DNA from: Halanaerobiaceae bacterium
GTDB taxonomy: Bacteria; Bacillota; Halanaerobiia; Halanaerobiales; Halarsenatibacteraceae
NCBI GenBank assembly: GCA_003554685.1
Contig: PWHA01000141.1
Coordinates: forward strand, 1 to 31,570
DNA: 31,570 bases
Reading direction: 5' to 3'
Of the stretch, positions 22,122 through 29,886 are shown one piece after another. Under the pieces are notes generated by a model. It saw only the letters and a program-made list of their open reading frames with translations, did no database searches and was not told where the DNA came from. Positions within the stretch are counted from its first letter, which is position 1. Each line of letters opens with the position of its first letter. The position numbers were made by a program, and so were the translations under genes.

Positions 22122-23225
22122 TTAGTTAAGATACCCCTTTAGCTTTTTAATTCTGGTAGGATGACGGAGCTTTCTCATGGCTTTTGCCTGAATCTGACGG
22201 ATTCTCTCCCTGGTTACCCCAAACTCCCGGCCAACTTCCTCCAGGGTACGGGGACGTCCATCTTCAATGCCGAAACGCAGCTCCAGCACTCGTTTTTCCC
22301 TATCGGTCAGGCTGTCTAGCACTTCATCCAGCTCATCTTTGAGCAGTTTGATGGATGCGGCAGCGTCCGGGTCAGGAGTTTCTTCATCAGCGATGAAATC
22401 ACCAAGATTGCTGTCTTCCTCTTCGCCAATAGGAGAGTCCAGCGAAACAGGTTGTTGATTCTGGGCAATTTCCATTATTTCTTCAACTTTTTCCGGTGAG
22501 AGATCCATCTCTTCACTGATCTCTTTGGCAGTGGGATCTCGATCCAGTTCCTTATGCAGCCGGCGCTTTATTCTTTTCATCTTATTTATAGTCTCTACCA
22601 TATGCACCGGAATTCTTATCGTCCTGGCCTGATCTGCCAGAGCCCGGGTGATGGCCTGTCTGATCCACCAGGTAGCATAGGTGCTGAATTTGTAGCCCTT
22701 CCGGTAATCAAATTTCTCCACGGCTTTCATTAAACCTTTATTACCTTCCTGAATCAGATCCAGAAAAGACATGCCCTGGCCGATGTATTTTTTAGCGATG
22801 CTGACCACTAGACGGAGATTGGCTTCAATTAGATGCTGCCTTGCTTCATGATCTCCCTCTTCCATACGCTTGGCCAGATCAACCTCTTCTTCAGCTGTTA
22901 ACAGATCCACCCTTCCCATTTCTTTTAAATACATCCGAACAGGATCATCAATTCCGGCATCGTCAGGAACATCAAAATCAATTTCATCATCAAGATCTTC
23001 ATCATCAAGATCCTCGTCATCTTCCAGATTGTTGTCCGTATTTTTCTTAACCTCTATATCCATGTCTTCGAAGATCTTGACTACTTCTCTCATTTCCTCT
23101 GAGCTTAACTCTATATCGAGAGAGTTCTTAATTTCGCTAAAACTAATTTCTCCCTCCTCGCTGGCTCGATCAAGCAGATCCTTAACCTGATCTCTTTGAA
23201 AGTTTTCAACCTTTTCTTCCAGCAT
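22122..23225 (-). CDS. rpoD: RNA polymerase primary sigma factor (SigA/RpoD)
   Basis: This is the housekeeping sigma factor that recruits RNA polymerase to TTGACA/TATAAT promoters (367 residues, the short Firmicutes form). After region 1.1 comes a very acidic linker rich in Asp and Glu (about 65-90). Then region 1.2 (DPVRMYLKEMGRVDLLT), region 2 with RLVVSIAKKYIGQGMSFLDL and YKFSTYATWWIRQAITRAL, region 3, and region 4.2 TLEEVGREFGVTRERIRQIQ. ATG 23225 is preceded by AAGGAGG at 8 bases; an in-frame GTG three codons earlier lies within that ribosome site. The usual upstream neighbour dnaG is absent. A perfect promoter lies about 165 bases upstream. Confidence 0.98.
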   Translation of the reverse strand: MLEEKVENFQRDQVKDLLDRASEEGEISFSEIKNSLDIELSSEEMREVVKIFEDMDIEVKKNTDNNLEDDEDLDDEDLDDEIDFDVPDDAGIDDPVRMYLKEMGRVDLLTAEEEVDLAKRMEEGDHEARQHLIEANLRLVVSIAKKYIGQGMSFLDLIQEGNKGLMKAVEKFDYRKGYKFSTYATWWIRQAITRALADQARTIRIPVHMVETINKMKRIKRRLHKELDRDPTAKEISEEMDLSPEKVEEIMEIAQNQQPVSLDSPIGEEEDSNLGDFIADEETPDPDAAASIKLLKDELDEVLDSLTDREKRVLELRFGIEDGRPRTLEEVGREFGVTRERIRQIQAKAMRKLRHPTRIKKLKGYLN

Positions 23226-23389
23226 ATCAAACACCTCCTTAAAAAGCTGATACCAAAAGATAAGAGCTTGAATAAAAAATTGAACTGTATCCTGAAATTA
23301 AAAGTCTTTAGCTGTCAATTTAAATTAATATAAACAAAAATGAATAATTATTACTTGAACTATCCACCTTTACCTGACACAATTAAAAA

Positions 23390-23418
23390 ATTATACTATA
23401 AAGCGGCAGCTTTGTCAA
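23390..23418 (-). promoter_or_regulatory. Consensus sigma-A promoter of rpoD
   Basis: On the minus strand, TTGACA (23418-23413) and TATAAT (23395-23390) are perfect with a 17-base spacer. The rpoD gene would thus be read from the promoter class that its own product recognises. Confidence 0.9.
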
Positions 23419-23571
23419 GAAATAAACCGGATTTTTCCATTTTTTTTTCGATTTTCCGATGCTGGTTTTTTATATCCTGAATTCTTATGCCCATAATACT
23501 AACATAAAAAATAGCAGTGATGCAAATGATTCAGCAGAATTTGATATATTTTTCAATTTTAGCTATTTTTC

Positions 23572-23580
23572 TGTTATAAT
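23572..23580 (+). promoter_or_regulatory. Extended -10 promoter of the zinc-ribbon gene
   Basis: TGTTATAAT is a perfect extended -10. The -35 position holds only a weak TTCAAT. It lies about 37 bases before the start codon. Confidence 0.6.
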
Positions 23581-23616
23581 AGATTATAAGATTTCATTGT
23601 TCAGGAGGTGTAATTA

Positions 23617-23838
23617 ATGCCAACCTACAATTATAAATGTAAAGATTGCGGGCTGAGCTACAGCATTGAGCTGTCTCTGGCAGAGAAGGACAGCTATCAG
23701 CCGGAATGCCCAGACTGTCAGAGCTGCGATGTTTTTCAAACCTTTAACCGGGTTGGAGTGCTGGGAGGCAGCAAGACCGGGGATGTTTCAGGCTGCAGTG
23801 CCTCGAGCTGTCCCTCCAGCTGCAGCAGCTGTGATTAA
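23617..23838 (+). CDS. FmdB-like zinc-ribbon protein
   Basis: This 73-residue protein opens with MPTYNYKCKDCG, the FmdB-family start, and has two CxxC pairs (CKDC and CPDC) forming a zinc ribbon. A Ser- and Cys-rich tail, CSASSCPSSCSSCD, is common in the family. The family is annotated as putative regulatory, but its function is not established. AGGAGGTG lies 7 bases before the ATG. Confidence 0.88.
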   Translation: MPTYNYKCKDCGLSYSIELSLAEKDSYQPECPDCQSCDVFQTFNRVGVLGGSKTGDVSGCSASSCPSSCSSCD

Positions 23839-23888
23839 TTAATAACATCAACATTATTATGGCGAATATTAAAAGGGGGAAGATAATT

Positions 23889-24926
23889 TTGTCAGCCAGA
23901 AATCAGGAAATAATTGATCTGCGAAGTGATACGGTGACCCGGCCCACATCAGAGATGAGAAGGGCCATGGCCGAAGCTGAAGTGGGCGACGATGTTTATC
24001 AGGAAGATCCAACAGTTAAAAAGCTTGAATCCTTAACTGCCGAAATTCTGGGGAAGGGGGCGGCACTTTTTTTTCCCAGTGGAACCATGGCAAATCAGGC
24101 AGCAGTTCTAACCCATACAACTCCAGGAGAGGAAGTAATCCTGGGGGCAAACAGTCACATATATTTTTATGAAGTGGGCGGCCTGGCAAGACTCAGCGGC
24201 GTCCAGGCCCGCACTTTGCCGGAAAGAAGGGGCTGCCCTGAGCCAGAAGATATAGCAGCAGCTGTTCGGGATGAAAATATTCATTTTCCCCGGACGGCCC
24301 TGCTCTGCCTGGAAAACACCCATAACCGGGCAGGTGGGCTGGCGGTAGATAAGGATAGAATTGATGATTGCTGCCGGGTTGCCTGGGCAAATAATGTTCC
24401 GGTTCATCTGGATGGTGCCAGAATTTTCAATGCAGCTCTGGAACTGGAAATCAATCCGGATGAACTGGTTGCAGAATGTGATTCGGTTATGTGCTGTCTT
24501 TCCAAAGGACTGGGCGCTCCGGTGGGTTCCATGCTGGCAGGAAGTGCTGAATTTATCGAGCAGGCCCGGAAAAGTCGGAAACTGCTGGGGGGAGGCCTGA
24601 GGCAGGTTGGGGTGCTGGCTGCTGCCGGCCTGGTAGCCTTGCAGGAACGGGAAAGGCTGATTGAAGACCATAAACTGGCAGAAGAACTGGCTGCTATTAT
24701 TGCCAGCTGCCCGGCAGAGAATGTTCAGCTGGGAGAACAGGCCACAAATTTTGTAATGCTGGAATATACCGGAAACCAGGGGGCAGGATGGCTCCGGGAA
24801 CGCCTGGAAGAAAGGGGGGTTTTAAGCAACAAACTCCATGAAACCAGAATTCGTCTGGTCACCCATCGAGATCTGACCTCGAATCAAATTACTGAATTTG
24901 GCAGAAGATTAAATAGTATTTTGTAA
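23889..24926 (+). CDS. ltaE: Low-specificity L-threonine aldolase
   Basis: This PLP enzyme cleaves L-threonine or L-allo-threonine to glycine and acetaldehyde. From the chosen start it has 345 residues. Family marks are the N-terminal LRSDTVTRPT, the PLP-stacking region LFFPSGTMANQ, HLDGARIFNAA with the cofactor-binding Asp, and the Schiff-base lysine K206 in CLSKGLGAPVGS. An in-frame ATG at 23859 has no ribosome site; TTG 23889 follows AAAAGGGGGAAG at about 7 bases and gives a normal N-terminus, so a TTG start is likely. It lies 50 bases after the zinc-ribbon gene and may be co-transcribed. Confidence 0.93.
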   Translation: MSARNQEIIDLRSDTVTRPTSEMRRAMAEAEVGDDVYQEDPTVKKLESLTAEILGKGAALFFPSGTMANQAAVLTHTTPGEEVILGANSHIYFYEVGGLARLSGVQARTLPERRGCPEPEDIAAAVRDENIHFPRTALLCLENTHNRAGGLAVDKDRIDDCCRVAWANNVPVHLDGARIFNAALELEINPDELVAECDSVMCCLSKGLGAPVGSMLAGSAEFIEQARKSRKLLGGGLRQVGVLAAAGLVALQERERLIEDHKLAEELAAIIASCPAENVQLGEQATNFVMLEYTGNQGAGWLRERLEERGVLSNKLHETRIRLVTHRDLTSNQITEFGRRLNSIL

Positions 24927-24935
24927 AACATGATA

Positions 24936-24965
24936 TTGCATTTATCTAGCAAAAAATGCTATAAT
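24936..24965 (+). promoter_or_regulatory. Extended -10 promoter of the peroxiredoxin gene
   Basis: TGCTATAAT (24957-24965) is a perfect extended -10, with TTGCAT at 24936-24941, 18 bases upstream of the hexamer. The start codon is about 85 bases downstream. Confidence 0.6.
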
Positions 24966-25049
24966 TACAACAGAATTTTGAGTTAAAGAATCAATATTTT
25001 AAGAATTAATATCAAGCTGAAGAAATAATATCAAGATGAGGTGATAATA

Positions 25050-25514
25050 ATGTCAGAACAACCCATAAAAGTTGGCAGTCAGGCACCGGATTTTGTCCTG
25101 AAGAATCAAAAGGGCGAGGAAGTTAAGCTTTCCGACTACCGCAGGAAAAAGGTTATTCTTTCCTTTCATCCCATGGCCTGGACAGGAGTCTGTCAGACCC
25201 AGATGGAGCTTCTGGAAAAGAATAAGCTTGCCTTTGAGGAGCACAATGCTGTGGCCTTTGGGATAAGTGTTGACAGTGTTCCCAGCAAAAAGGCCTGGGC
25301 AGCTGAAATTGAGATCGAAGAAACCGATCTGCTGTCTGATTTCTGGCCTCATGGTGAAGTTGCTGAGAAGTTTGGTGTCTTCAGAGAAAAGGAAGGCTTT
25401 GCCAAAAGAGCCAATATAATTATCGATGAAGGGGGCAGGGTAAAGTTTGTGAAAGTTTATCCTACCAAGGATGTTCCGGATTTTTCAGAAATCCTGAGAG
25501 AACTGAAAGAGTAA
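25050..25514 (+). CDS. Peroxiredoxin (AhpC/TSA family, one Cys)
   Basis: This is a thiol peroxidase that reduces hydrogen peroxide or organic peroxides (154 residues). The active-site stretch HPMAWTGVCQTQM contains the peroxidatic Cys48 with the preceding Thr of the PxxxTxxC motif. There is no other Cys, so an external thiol must regenerate it. In-frame codons start at GTG 25041, but ATG 25050 after GATGAGGTG is the better start. The fold marks APDFVLKNQKGEEVKLSDY and a C-terminal strand FVKVYPTKDVPD are typical. An oxygen-defence role suits an anaerobe. Confidence 0.93.
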   Translation: MSEQPIKVGSQAPDFVLKNQKGEEVKLSDYRRKKVILSFHPMAWTGVCQTQMELLEKNKLAFEEHNAVAFGISVDSVPSKKAWAAEIEIEETDLLSDFWPHGEVAEKFGVFREKEGFAKRANIIIDEGGRVKFVKVYPTKDVPDFSEILRELKE

Positions 25515-25527
25515 TCTCTGAGATTAC
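25511..25527. promoter_or_regulatory. 17-bp perfect palindrome after the peroxiredoxin gene
   Basis: GTAATCTC-T-GAGATTAC is symmetric around one base and overlaps the peroxiredoxin stop codon. With a one-base centre it cannot fold into a good hairpin, so a dimeric protein-binding site for the next gene is more likely than a terminator. Confidence 0.4.
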
Positions 25528-25599
25528 CGGGCCAATCAGTGAGATAATTACTCAAACATCATGGGTTAAATATGAGATTGATTCAGGAGGATAGAATTT

Positions 25600-26724
25600 A
25601 TGAATTCTTATCTGGAAGATCTGCTTTTACACAGAGATGAAGATTCTGCTGAGAAGTTTCTGGAAAGAGCAGCAGCAGACACCAGCTGGAATCTGGTCAG
25701 TCTTATTGATGAAATGGTTCCCGGTCTGGTATTTGAGTCCAACCTGACTTATGGCAGCTTTCATCAGGTTAAGATGGCTCTTTTCCTGAGGAGATTATCC
25801 CGGCAGGGCTATTTATCCCGGGTAACCGAGCTGGAAGTATTAAAACTTCTGCTGGAGGAAGCGCTCAACAGAAACTGGCTTAATATCAGGGCGGGAAACT
25901 TTGTCAGGCGGGATAGGGTAGCTGAGCCCCTGGATAAAATGCAGTCAGAACTTTCGCAGGGAAATATTCATAATGCCATGTATTATGCCCTGCAGGCTTA
26001 CGAGAGCGAGCCTGAAAAGTTAAGTGAGACTTTACTGGGCCTGGGATCTCTTCACATTACCGACACCCTGGGACACAGCTTAAGCTGTTTTCAACCGGTA
26101 ATGAAGGAAGTTATTAATTCCCGCAGTCCAGAAGCTGAAACCGCCCTTTTATCCTATCTCAGCTACCTGGGCCGCTACGACCTGCCGGAAAGACTGGAAC
26201 CGGGGAAATATCAGGCGGAAATTGAGGCAGCTGAAGAGCTGAAGAAGGCTGCCTCCGGTGAAGGCATTATTAATCTTCATCATATGATTACTCTTTATAT
26301 TTTGCTGGACTGGAAAGAGGCTGATTTTCATCAGGATGATTTCCCGGTTTCCTATGGAATCCTGCAGGACTGGCTGTCAGACAAAGATATAGCTGAAGCC
26401 AGACTATCTCGCTGCCGTAATTGGCAGGCTCCTGATAGCATTCCGGATAACTATCAGGAATTTTACCGCCGCTTTTCCTACAGTGATCCCGATAATAGCG
26501 CCCGACTGGTTATCTCAGTAGTTGAAAGGGATTTGCCAGAGGCTCTGGACTGGTTATTCCGGCTCTATGCTCAGGATTATAATCTGCCCAAGTGGAACCC
26601 TCATTTTTATACCGGGCTTTATGCAGCCCTGATGCTGCAGGAGGATAACCTGGTTGATGATCCGGTGGGTTTAAAGATGGCCCTGGATCAGGCGGTCAGA
26701 TATTATATAGCGGGAATGCAGTAA
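25600..26724 (+). CDS. Conserved-looking helical protein of unknown function
   Basis: This 374-residue protein is probably almost all helical; it has no signal peptide and no membrane span. Long amphipathic stretches, e.g. QVKMALFLRRLSRQGYLSRV, and several isolated His (SFHQV, HITDTLGHSLS, NLHHMIT) are notable and could bind metal, but I recognise no family. AGGAGGATAG lies before ATG 25600. It follows the peroxiredoxin by about 85 bases; the two may share a transcript, though a palindrome lies between them. A hairpin follows the gene at 26759-26792. Confidence 0.6.
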   Translation: MNSYLEDLLLHRDEDSAEKFLERAAADTSWNLVSLIDEMVPGLVFESNLTYGSFHQVKMALFLRRLSRQGYLSRVTELEVLKLLLEEALNRNWLNIRAGNFVRRDRVAEPLDKMQSELSQGNIHNAMYYALQAYESEPEKLSETLLGLGSLHITDTLGHSLSCFQPVMKEVINSRSPEAETALLSYLSYLGRYDLPERLEPGKYQAEIEAAEELKKAASGEGIINLHHMITLYILLDWKEADFHQDDFPVSYGILQDWLSDKDIAEARLSRCRNWQAPDSIPDNYQEFYRRFSYSDPDNSARLVISVVERDLPEALDWLFRLYAQDYNLPKWNPHFYTGLYAALMLQEDNLVDDPVGLKMALDQAVRYYIAGMQ

Positions 26725-26758
26725 TTACTATAGCAGTTCACTGATGTTACTGATTAAT

Positions 26759-26792
26759 TATTATTCCGGAGAGATATCCCTCCGGAATAATA
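26759..26792. terminator. Strong hairpin without T-tract
   Basis: TATTATTCCGGA pairs perfectly with TCCGGAATAATA, with an additional G-C pair closing the loop AGATATCC, but no T-run follows on either strand. It probably marks the 3' end of the preceding gene or is a stabilising mRNA end. Confidence 0.5.
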
Positions 26793-26919
26793 CATAATAT
26801 AATGTACAATATTTTAATGTGTAATATTTTGTCCTACTTAAATGTAATTTGAATAAATCAGAGTAAAATTTTTAATGTTACCGAAAAGAGGCAGAGATTG
26901 TTACAAAAATAATTTTAAC

Positions 26920-26948
26920 TTGACATTATAAATATAAAGTTTTATAAT
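26920..26948 (+). promoter_or_regulatory. Consensus sigma-A promoter of the symporter gene
   Basis: TTGACA (26920-26925), exactly 17 bases, then TATAAT (26943-26948). The leader to the start codon is about 50 bases. Confidence 0.88.
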
Positions 26949-27002
26949 TTATTATAATCTTACTATTTCCATTTAAAACCTTAAAGTAGAGGAGGAATGA
27001 GA

Positions 27003-28358
27003 ATGAACAACAATGATTTACAACAGAGGGAGCACTGGACATCCCGGCTGGGCTTTATTCTGGCCGCTGCCGGTTCTGCAGTTGGACTGGGAAATATCTG
27101 GCGTTTTCCCTATGTAACAGGAACTCAGGGTGGAGCTGCGTTTCTAATTATTTATCTTTTCGCAATTATTTTTATTGGCTACCCTGTTATGATTACTGAA
27201 ATGACAATAGGCCGGAAAACTCAGCGCAATCCTGTGGGAGCTTTTAAATCGCTTGCTCCGAAAACCCCCTGGTGGCTTGTTGGAGCCCTGGGTGTTTTTA
27301 CTGGTTTCGTGATTTTAAGTTACTATTCTGTAGTAGCTGGCTGGTCGCTTTCCTATATTTTCCGGGCTATTTCCGGATTCACCCCTGATATGGATTTTGA
27401 AGCTGTATTTTTCGGTCACATAACCGGGGTGGCAGTGCCGGTCTTCTGGCATGCGATCTTTATGCTTATGACCATTGGTATTATTGCTTCCGGGGTGGTT
27501 AAAGGTATTCAAAGAGCTGTTAAAACCCTGATGCCGATTTTATTTGTACTATTACTTGTATTAATAGTCCGGGCCCTGACCCTGGGGGGTGCTGGAGAAG
27601 GTTTATCCTTCTATCTCCTCCCCGATTTTGGAGCAGTGACAGCGACAACCTTTAATGATGCCATTGCTCAGGCATTTTTCACTCTCAGTCTTGGTATGGG
27701 TGCCATAATTACATATGGCAGCTATTTATCAGACCAGGATACTATTGGAGATAATGCTGCCTGGGTTGTCGGTCTTGATACCGGTATTGCTATTCTGGCA
27801 GGGTTTGCTATTTTCCCGGCAGTATTTGCCCTGGGCCTTTCTCCGGCGGCCGGACCGGGCCTGACCTTTATTACTCTGCCAGCCGTTTTTGCAGAAATGC
27901 CCTTAGGCTCACTTTTTGGTTTTCTGTTCTTTCTGCTGCTTTCCATTGCAGCTTTAACTTCAGCTATTTCTCTGCTGGAGGTTGTGGTTGCCTGGCTAGT
28001 CGATGAACATAGCTGGGCCAGAAAGAAAGCCGCCATTGTCCTGGGTATTATAATTTTCCTGGTTGGCATCCCGCCGGTTCTGGGATACAGCACCTGGGAT
28101 GGCTTTGAGTTTTTGGGTATGGATGTGCTGGACACTTATGACTGGTTTGCCAACAGTATCTTTCTGCCGCTGGGAGGCCTGTTGACTGCTCTCTTTGCCG
28201 GGTATGTCTGGGAAGCCCGCAATCTGCAAGATGAGGCCAACAGGGTGGAAGGTGCGATTAACGTTGGTGACTGGTACGGCTTTATGATCAAAATAGTTGT
28301 CCCTATAGCCATTGTAATTATAATGCTTGTTGGAATGTATCAAACTTTTGCTGGCTAG
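27003..28358 (+). CDS. Sodium-dependent transporter, NSS (SNF) family
   Basis: This is a sodium-coupled symporter, most likely for an amino acid, with the LeuT fold (451 residues, about 11-12 membrane spans). TM1 contains the unwound signature AAAGSAVGLGNIWRFPYV, which binds sodium and substrate, followed by GGAAFLIIYL and GYPVMITEMTIGR. The central helices LSLGMGAIITYGSYL (TM6 region) are also typical. ATG 26997 is in frame but lies too close to GAGGAGG (26989-26995); ATG 27003 has the right spacing. It is a single-gene unit with its own promoter and terminator. The specific substrate cannot be read. Confidence 0.94.
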   Translation: MNNNDLQQREHWTSRLGFILAAAGSAVGLGNIWRFPYVTGTQGGAAFLIIYLFAIIFIGYPVMITEMTIGRKTQRNPVGAFKSLAPKTPWWLVGALGVFTGFVILSYYSVVAGWSLSYIFRAISGFTPDMDFEAVFFGHITGVAVPVFWHAIFMLMTIGIIASGVVKGIQRAVKTLMPILFVLLLVLIVRALTLGGAGEGLSFYLLPDFGAVTATTFNDAIAQAFFTLSLGMGAIITYGSYLSDQDTIGDNAAWVVGLDTGIAILAGFAIFPAVFALGLSPAAGPGLTFITLPAVFAEMPLGSLFGFLFFLLLSIAALTSAISLLEVVVAWLVDEHSWARKKAAIVLGIIIFLVGIPPVLGYSTWDGFEFLGMDVLDTYDWFANSIFLPLGGLLTALFAGYVWEARNLQDEANRVEGAINVGDWYGFMIKIVVPIAIVIIMLVGMYQTFAG

Positions 28359-28459
28359 AAAAACTGACTTGAAAATATAAGAGGACTTCAATCTATGGAT
28401 TTCAATAAATGTGTGACTGATAGTTCAATTATCAAGGTTTTAAAACAGGAAATAGTAAG

Positions 28460-28494
28460 AATACCCGGCTTTTATTAGCCGGGTATTTTTTTTA
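28460..28494 (+). terminator. Rho-independent terminator after the symporter gene
   Basis: AATACCCGGC and GCCGGGTATT form a perfect 10-bp stem around a loop of eight, followed by a long T-run. Confidence 0.92.
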
Positions 28495-28564
28495 CCTGCA
28501 TTTCTTATCTGAATTATTTTTTTCAATTCTATTGTGATATTATCTCTCTTAGTTTATAGCAGTT

Positions 28565-29584
28565 TCAAAAAGGGTCAGGGACCAGATTAATGTCAGATAG
28601 CTTCCTGTTTATTTCTGGAGGGTAGGGGGCCAGAAATTGCTGATTTATCAAATAGGTAATATTCCTTTTCCGGGATTGAGAAGCCAGCCAGTTATGCAGC
28701 GACAGATAGCTTGTTTCCCCCTTTTTGAACTCCTGTATCAGCCTCCTGAATTCTATTTTCTCACTCTCGTCAAGGGAGTCTGACAGGTGACCAAAGCCAT
28801 GAAGAAGGACATTTATCCAGCGGCCTCTGGTTAGTTTTTGCTGCAGCAAATTATCCAGCAGTTTTTCATAGCAGGCGATAAGCTGCTTCTGGTTATAATC
28901 GTTCTGAGTAGCGATAATTCTGCCCATTTCGTCTACCAGTTGCCGGTTGAAGCCTAAAAATAACAGTTTGTGCCTGGCCTGAAATTCCTGCAGTGCAGCT
29001 GGGGAATAAGCCCTTTTCAGGTTTTCCCAGCGCCGCCAGATATAGATTTTAACTAGAAAATAAAAGAGTTTTTCCGGGTTTTTCAGGTCTTCAGCGCTGA
29101 TTAGAGCAGCCCGGGGCAGCAGCTTTCTGACCTCCCGGGGCAACAGCCCGGCTGCCCAGCCAGCCGGGCTGCTGTTCCCGGGATGATAATATTTGCAGCT
29201 GGCAATTCCGCAGCTGGGTGACTTTTCCTTTAAAATAAGACCCTGGATTGAGGCATTCTCCCGCAGATACCTGCGGGATTTTGTGCGCAGCTGCTGCTGG
29301 AAAAAATTTTGAGCATCAGGTTGACTGACCAGCCAGCTTTGACGGGAGGTTATAATCAGATTAAGCGGAGGCCGGGGTGAGGGGAGGCCGATATCACTTT
29401 CCGGGCAGACTGTTCTATAAGCCAGCCATTTTTTTAAAATTTCTGCCGGGGCACAGGATATAAGACTGCCATCATAGCGGCAGTTCTGAAAGTTCAAGCA
29501 TCTGCTGATTAAAATCAATGGTTTATATCCCCGGTACCGGTATCTGGGTTTACAATAAGAAAAATTTTTTTCTAATTTTTTCAC
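28565..29584 (-). CDS. DUF523-DUF1722 (YbgA-like) protein
   Basis: This 339-residue protein has two domains. The N-terminal DUF523 half carries its Cys motifs: SRCLNFQNCRYDG, CPE, the GLPSPRPP stretch and KSPSCG. The DUF1722 half begins near LKRAYSPAALQEFQARHKLLFL and ends with YLINQQFLAPYP. The conserved Cys suggest metal or FeS binding; the biochemical role is not established. The likely start is GTG 29584, with GGAGG about 11 bases upstream; internal TTG codons are alternatives because the first 20 residues are basic and poorly family-like. It is transcribed toward the symporter. Confidence 0.85.
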   Translation of the reverse strand: MKKLEKNFSYCKPRYRYRGYKPLILISRCLNFQNCRYDGSLISCAPAEILKKWLAYRTVCPESDIGLPSPRPPLNLIITSRQSWLVSQPDAQNFFQQQLRTKSRRYLRENASIQGLILKEKSPSCGIASCKYYHPGNSSPAGWAAGLLPREVRKLLPRAALISAEDLKNPEKLFYFLVKIYIWRRWENLKRAYSPAALQEFQARHKLLFLGFNRQLVDEMGRIIATQNDYNQKQLIACYEKLLDNLLQQKLTRGRWINVLLHGFGHLSDSLDESEKIEFRRLIQEFKKGETSYLSLHNWLASQSRKRNITYLINQQFLAPYPPEINRKLSDINLVPDPF

Positions 29585-29745
29585 TACAGCAAAACCTCCG
29601 AAATCTTCTGGATTTGTCGGTTGTATGATTTTGTTAGTTGTATGAATTTGCTGGTTGGAATGGTCTGTTTTATATTAACTTCCCAGAAAAATTTTAAGTT
29701 CCTGCTTTATTCTCTTATTTATCCCCTTTTGCAGCCCTTAATATA

Positions 29746-29774
29746 TTGTAGAAATCGAATTTATGGTGTATAAT
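29746..29774 (+). promoter_or_regulatory. Promoter of the ankyrin-repeat gene
   Basis: TATAAT (29769-29774) is perfect, with TTGTAG (29746-29751) 17 bases upstream. Confidence 0.6.
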
Positions 29775-29813
29775 TAAACTGGAATAATTGAAGCATATGA
29801 GGCAAATCACTCC

Positions 29814-29867
29814 TGAGAGGATTCAGACAAATGAGAGGATCCAAACAGATGAGAGGATTCAAACAGG
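29814..29867 (+). repeat. Three tandem 18-bp repeats in the ankyrin gene leader
   Basis: The unit TGAGAGGATTCAAACAGA occurs three times in a row with few changes (29814, 29832, 29850), and a weak fourth follows. Since 18 is a multiple of three, the repeats are open in the frame of the downstream gene and would encode ERIQT(N/D) repeats from ATG 29797. The signal peptide argues that this stretch is untranslated leader. Confidence 0.8.
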
Positions 29868-29886
29868 AGAGTGGGAGGCAGGCAGG

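Larger units (their letters stand above)
23235..23616. other. Divergent promoter region between rpoD and the zinc-ribbon gene
   Basis: About 380 AT-rich bases holding two outward-facing promoters, listed separately. No gene is seen. The rpoD leader would be roughly 158 bases and shows no obvious known riboswitch. Confidence 0.6.
29585..29886. other. Divergent intergenic region with promoter and tandem repeat
   Basis: About 300 bases between the DUF523 gene (minus) and the ankyrin gene (plus). The left part has TTGTATGA repeats; the right part holds a promoter and an 18-bp tandem repeat, both listed separately. Confidence 0.5.

Noticed and set aside
22870..23190. Ser-rich 106-residue frame opposite rpoD
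   Set aside because: It mirrors the Asp/Glu-rich linker of the sigma factor; such antisense Ser runs are expected.
24108..24671. 187-residue minus-strand frame opposite threonine aldolase
   Set aside because: Fully antisense to a well-conserved enzyme, with no family resemblance.
28395..28478. 27-codon frame after the symporter gene as a small accessory subunit
   Set aside because: It is hydrophilic, has no good ribosome site and runs into the terminator stem.
29814..29867. CRISPR-like repeats
   Set aside because: The 18-bp units are directly adjacent without spacers, so this is a simple tandem repeat. No CRISPR array was seen anywhere in the window.
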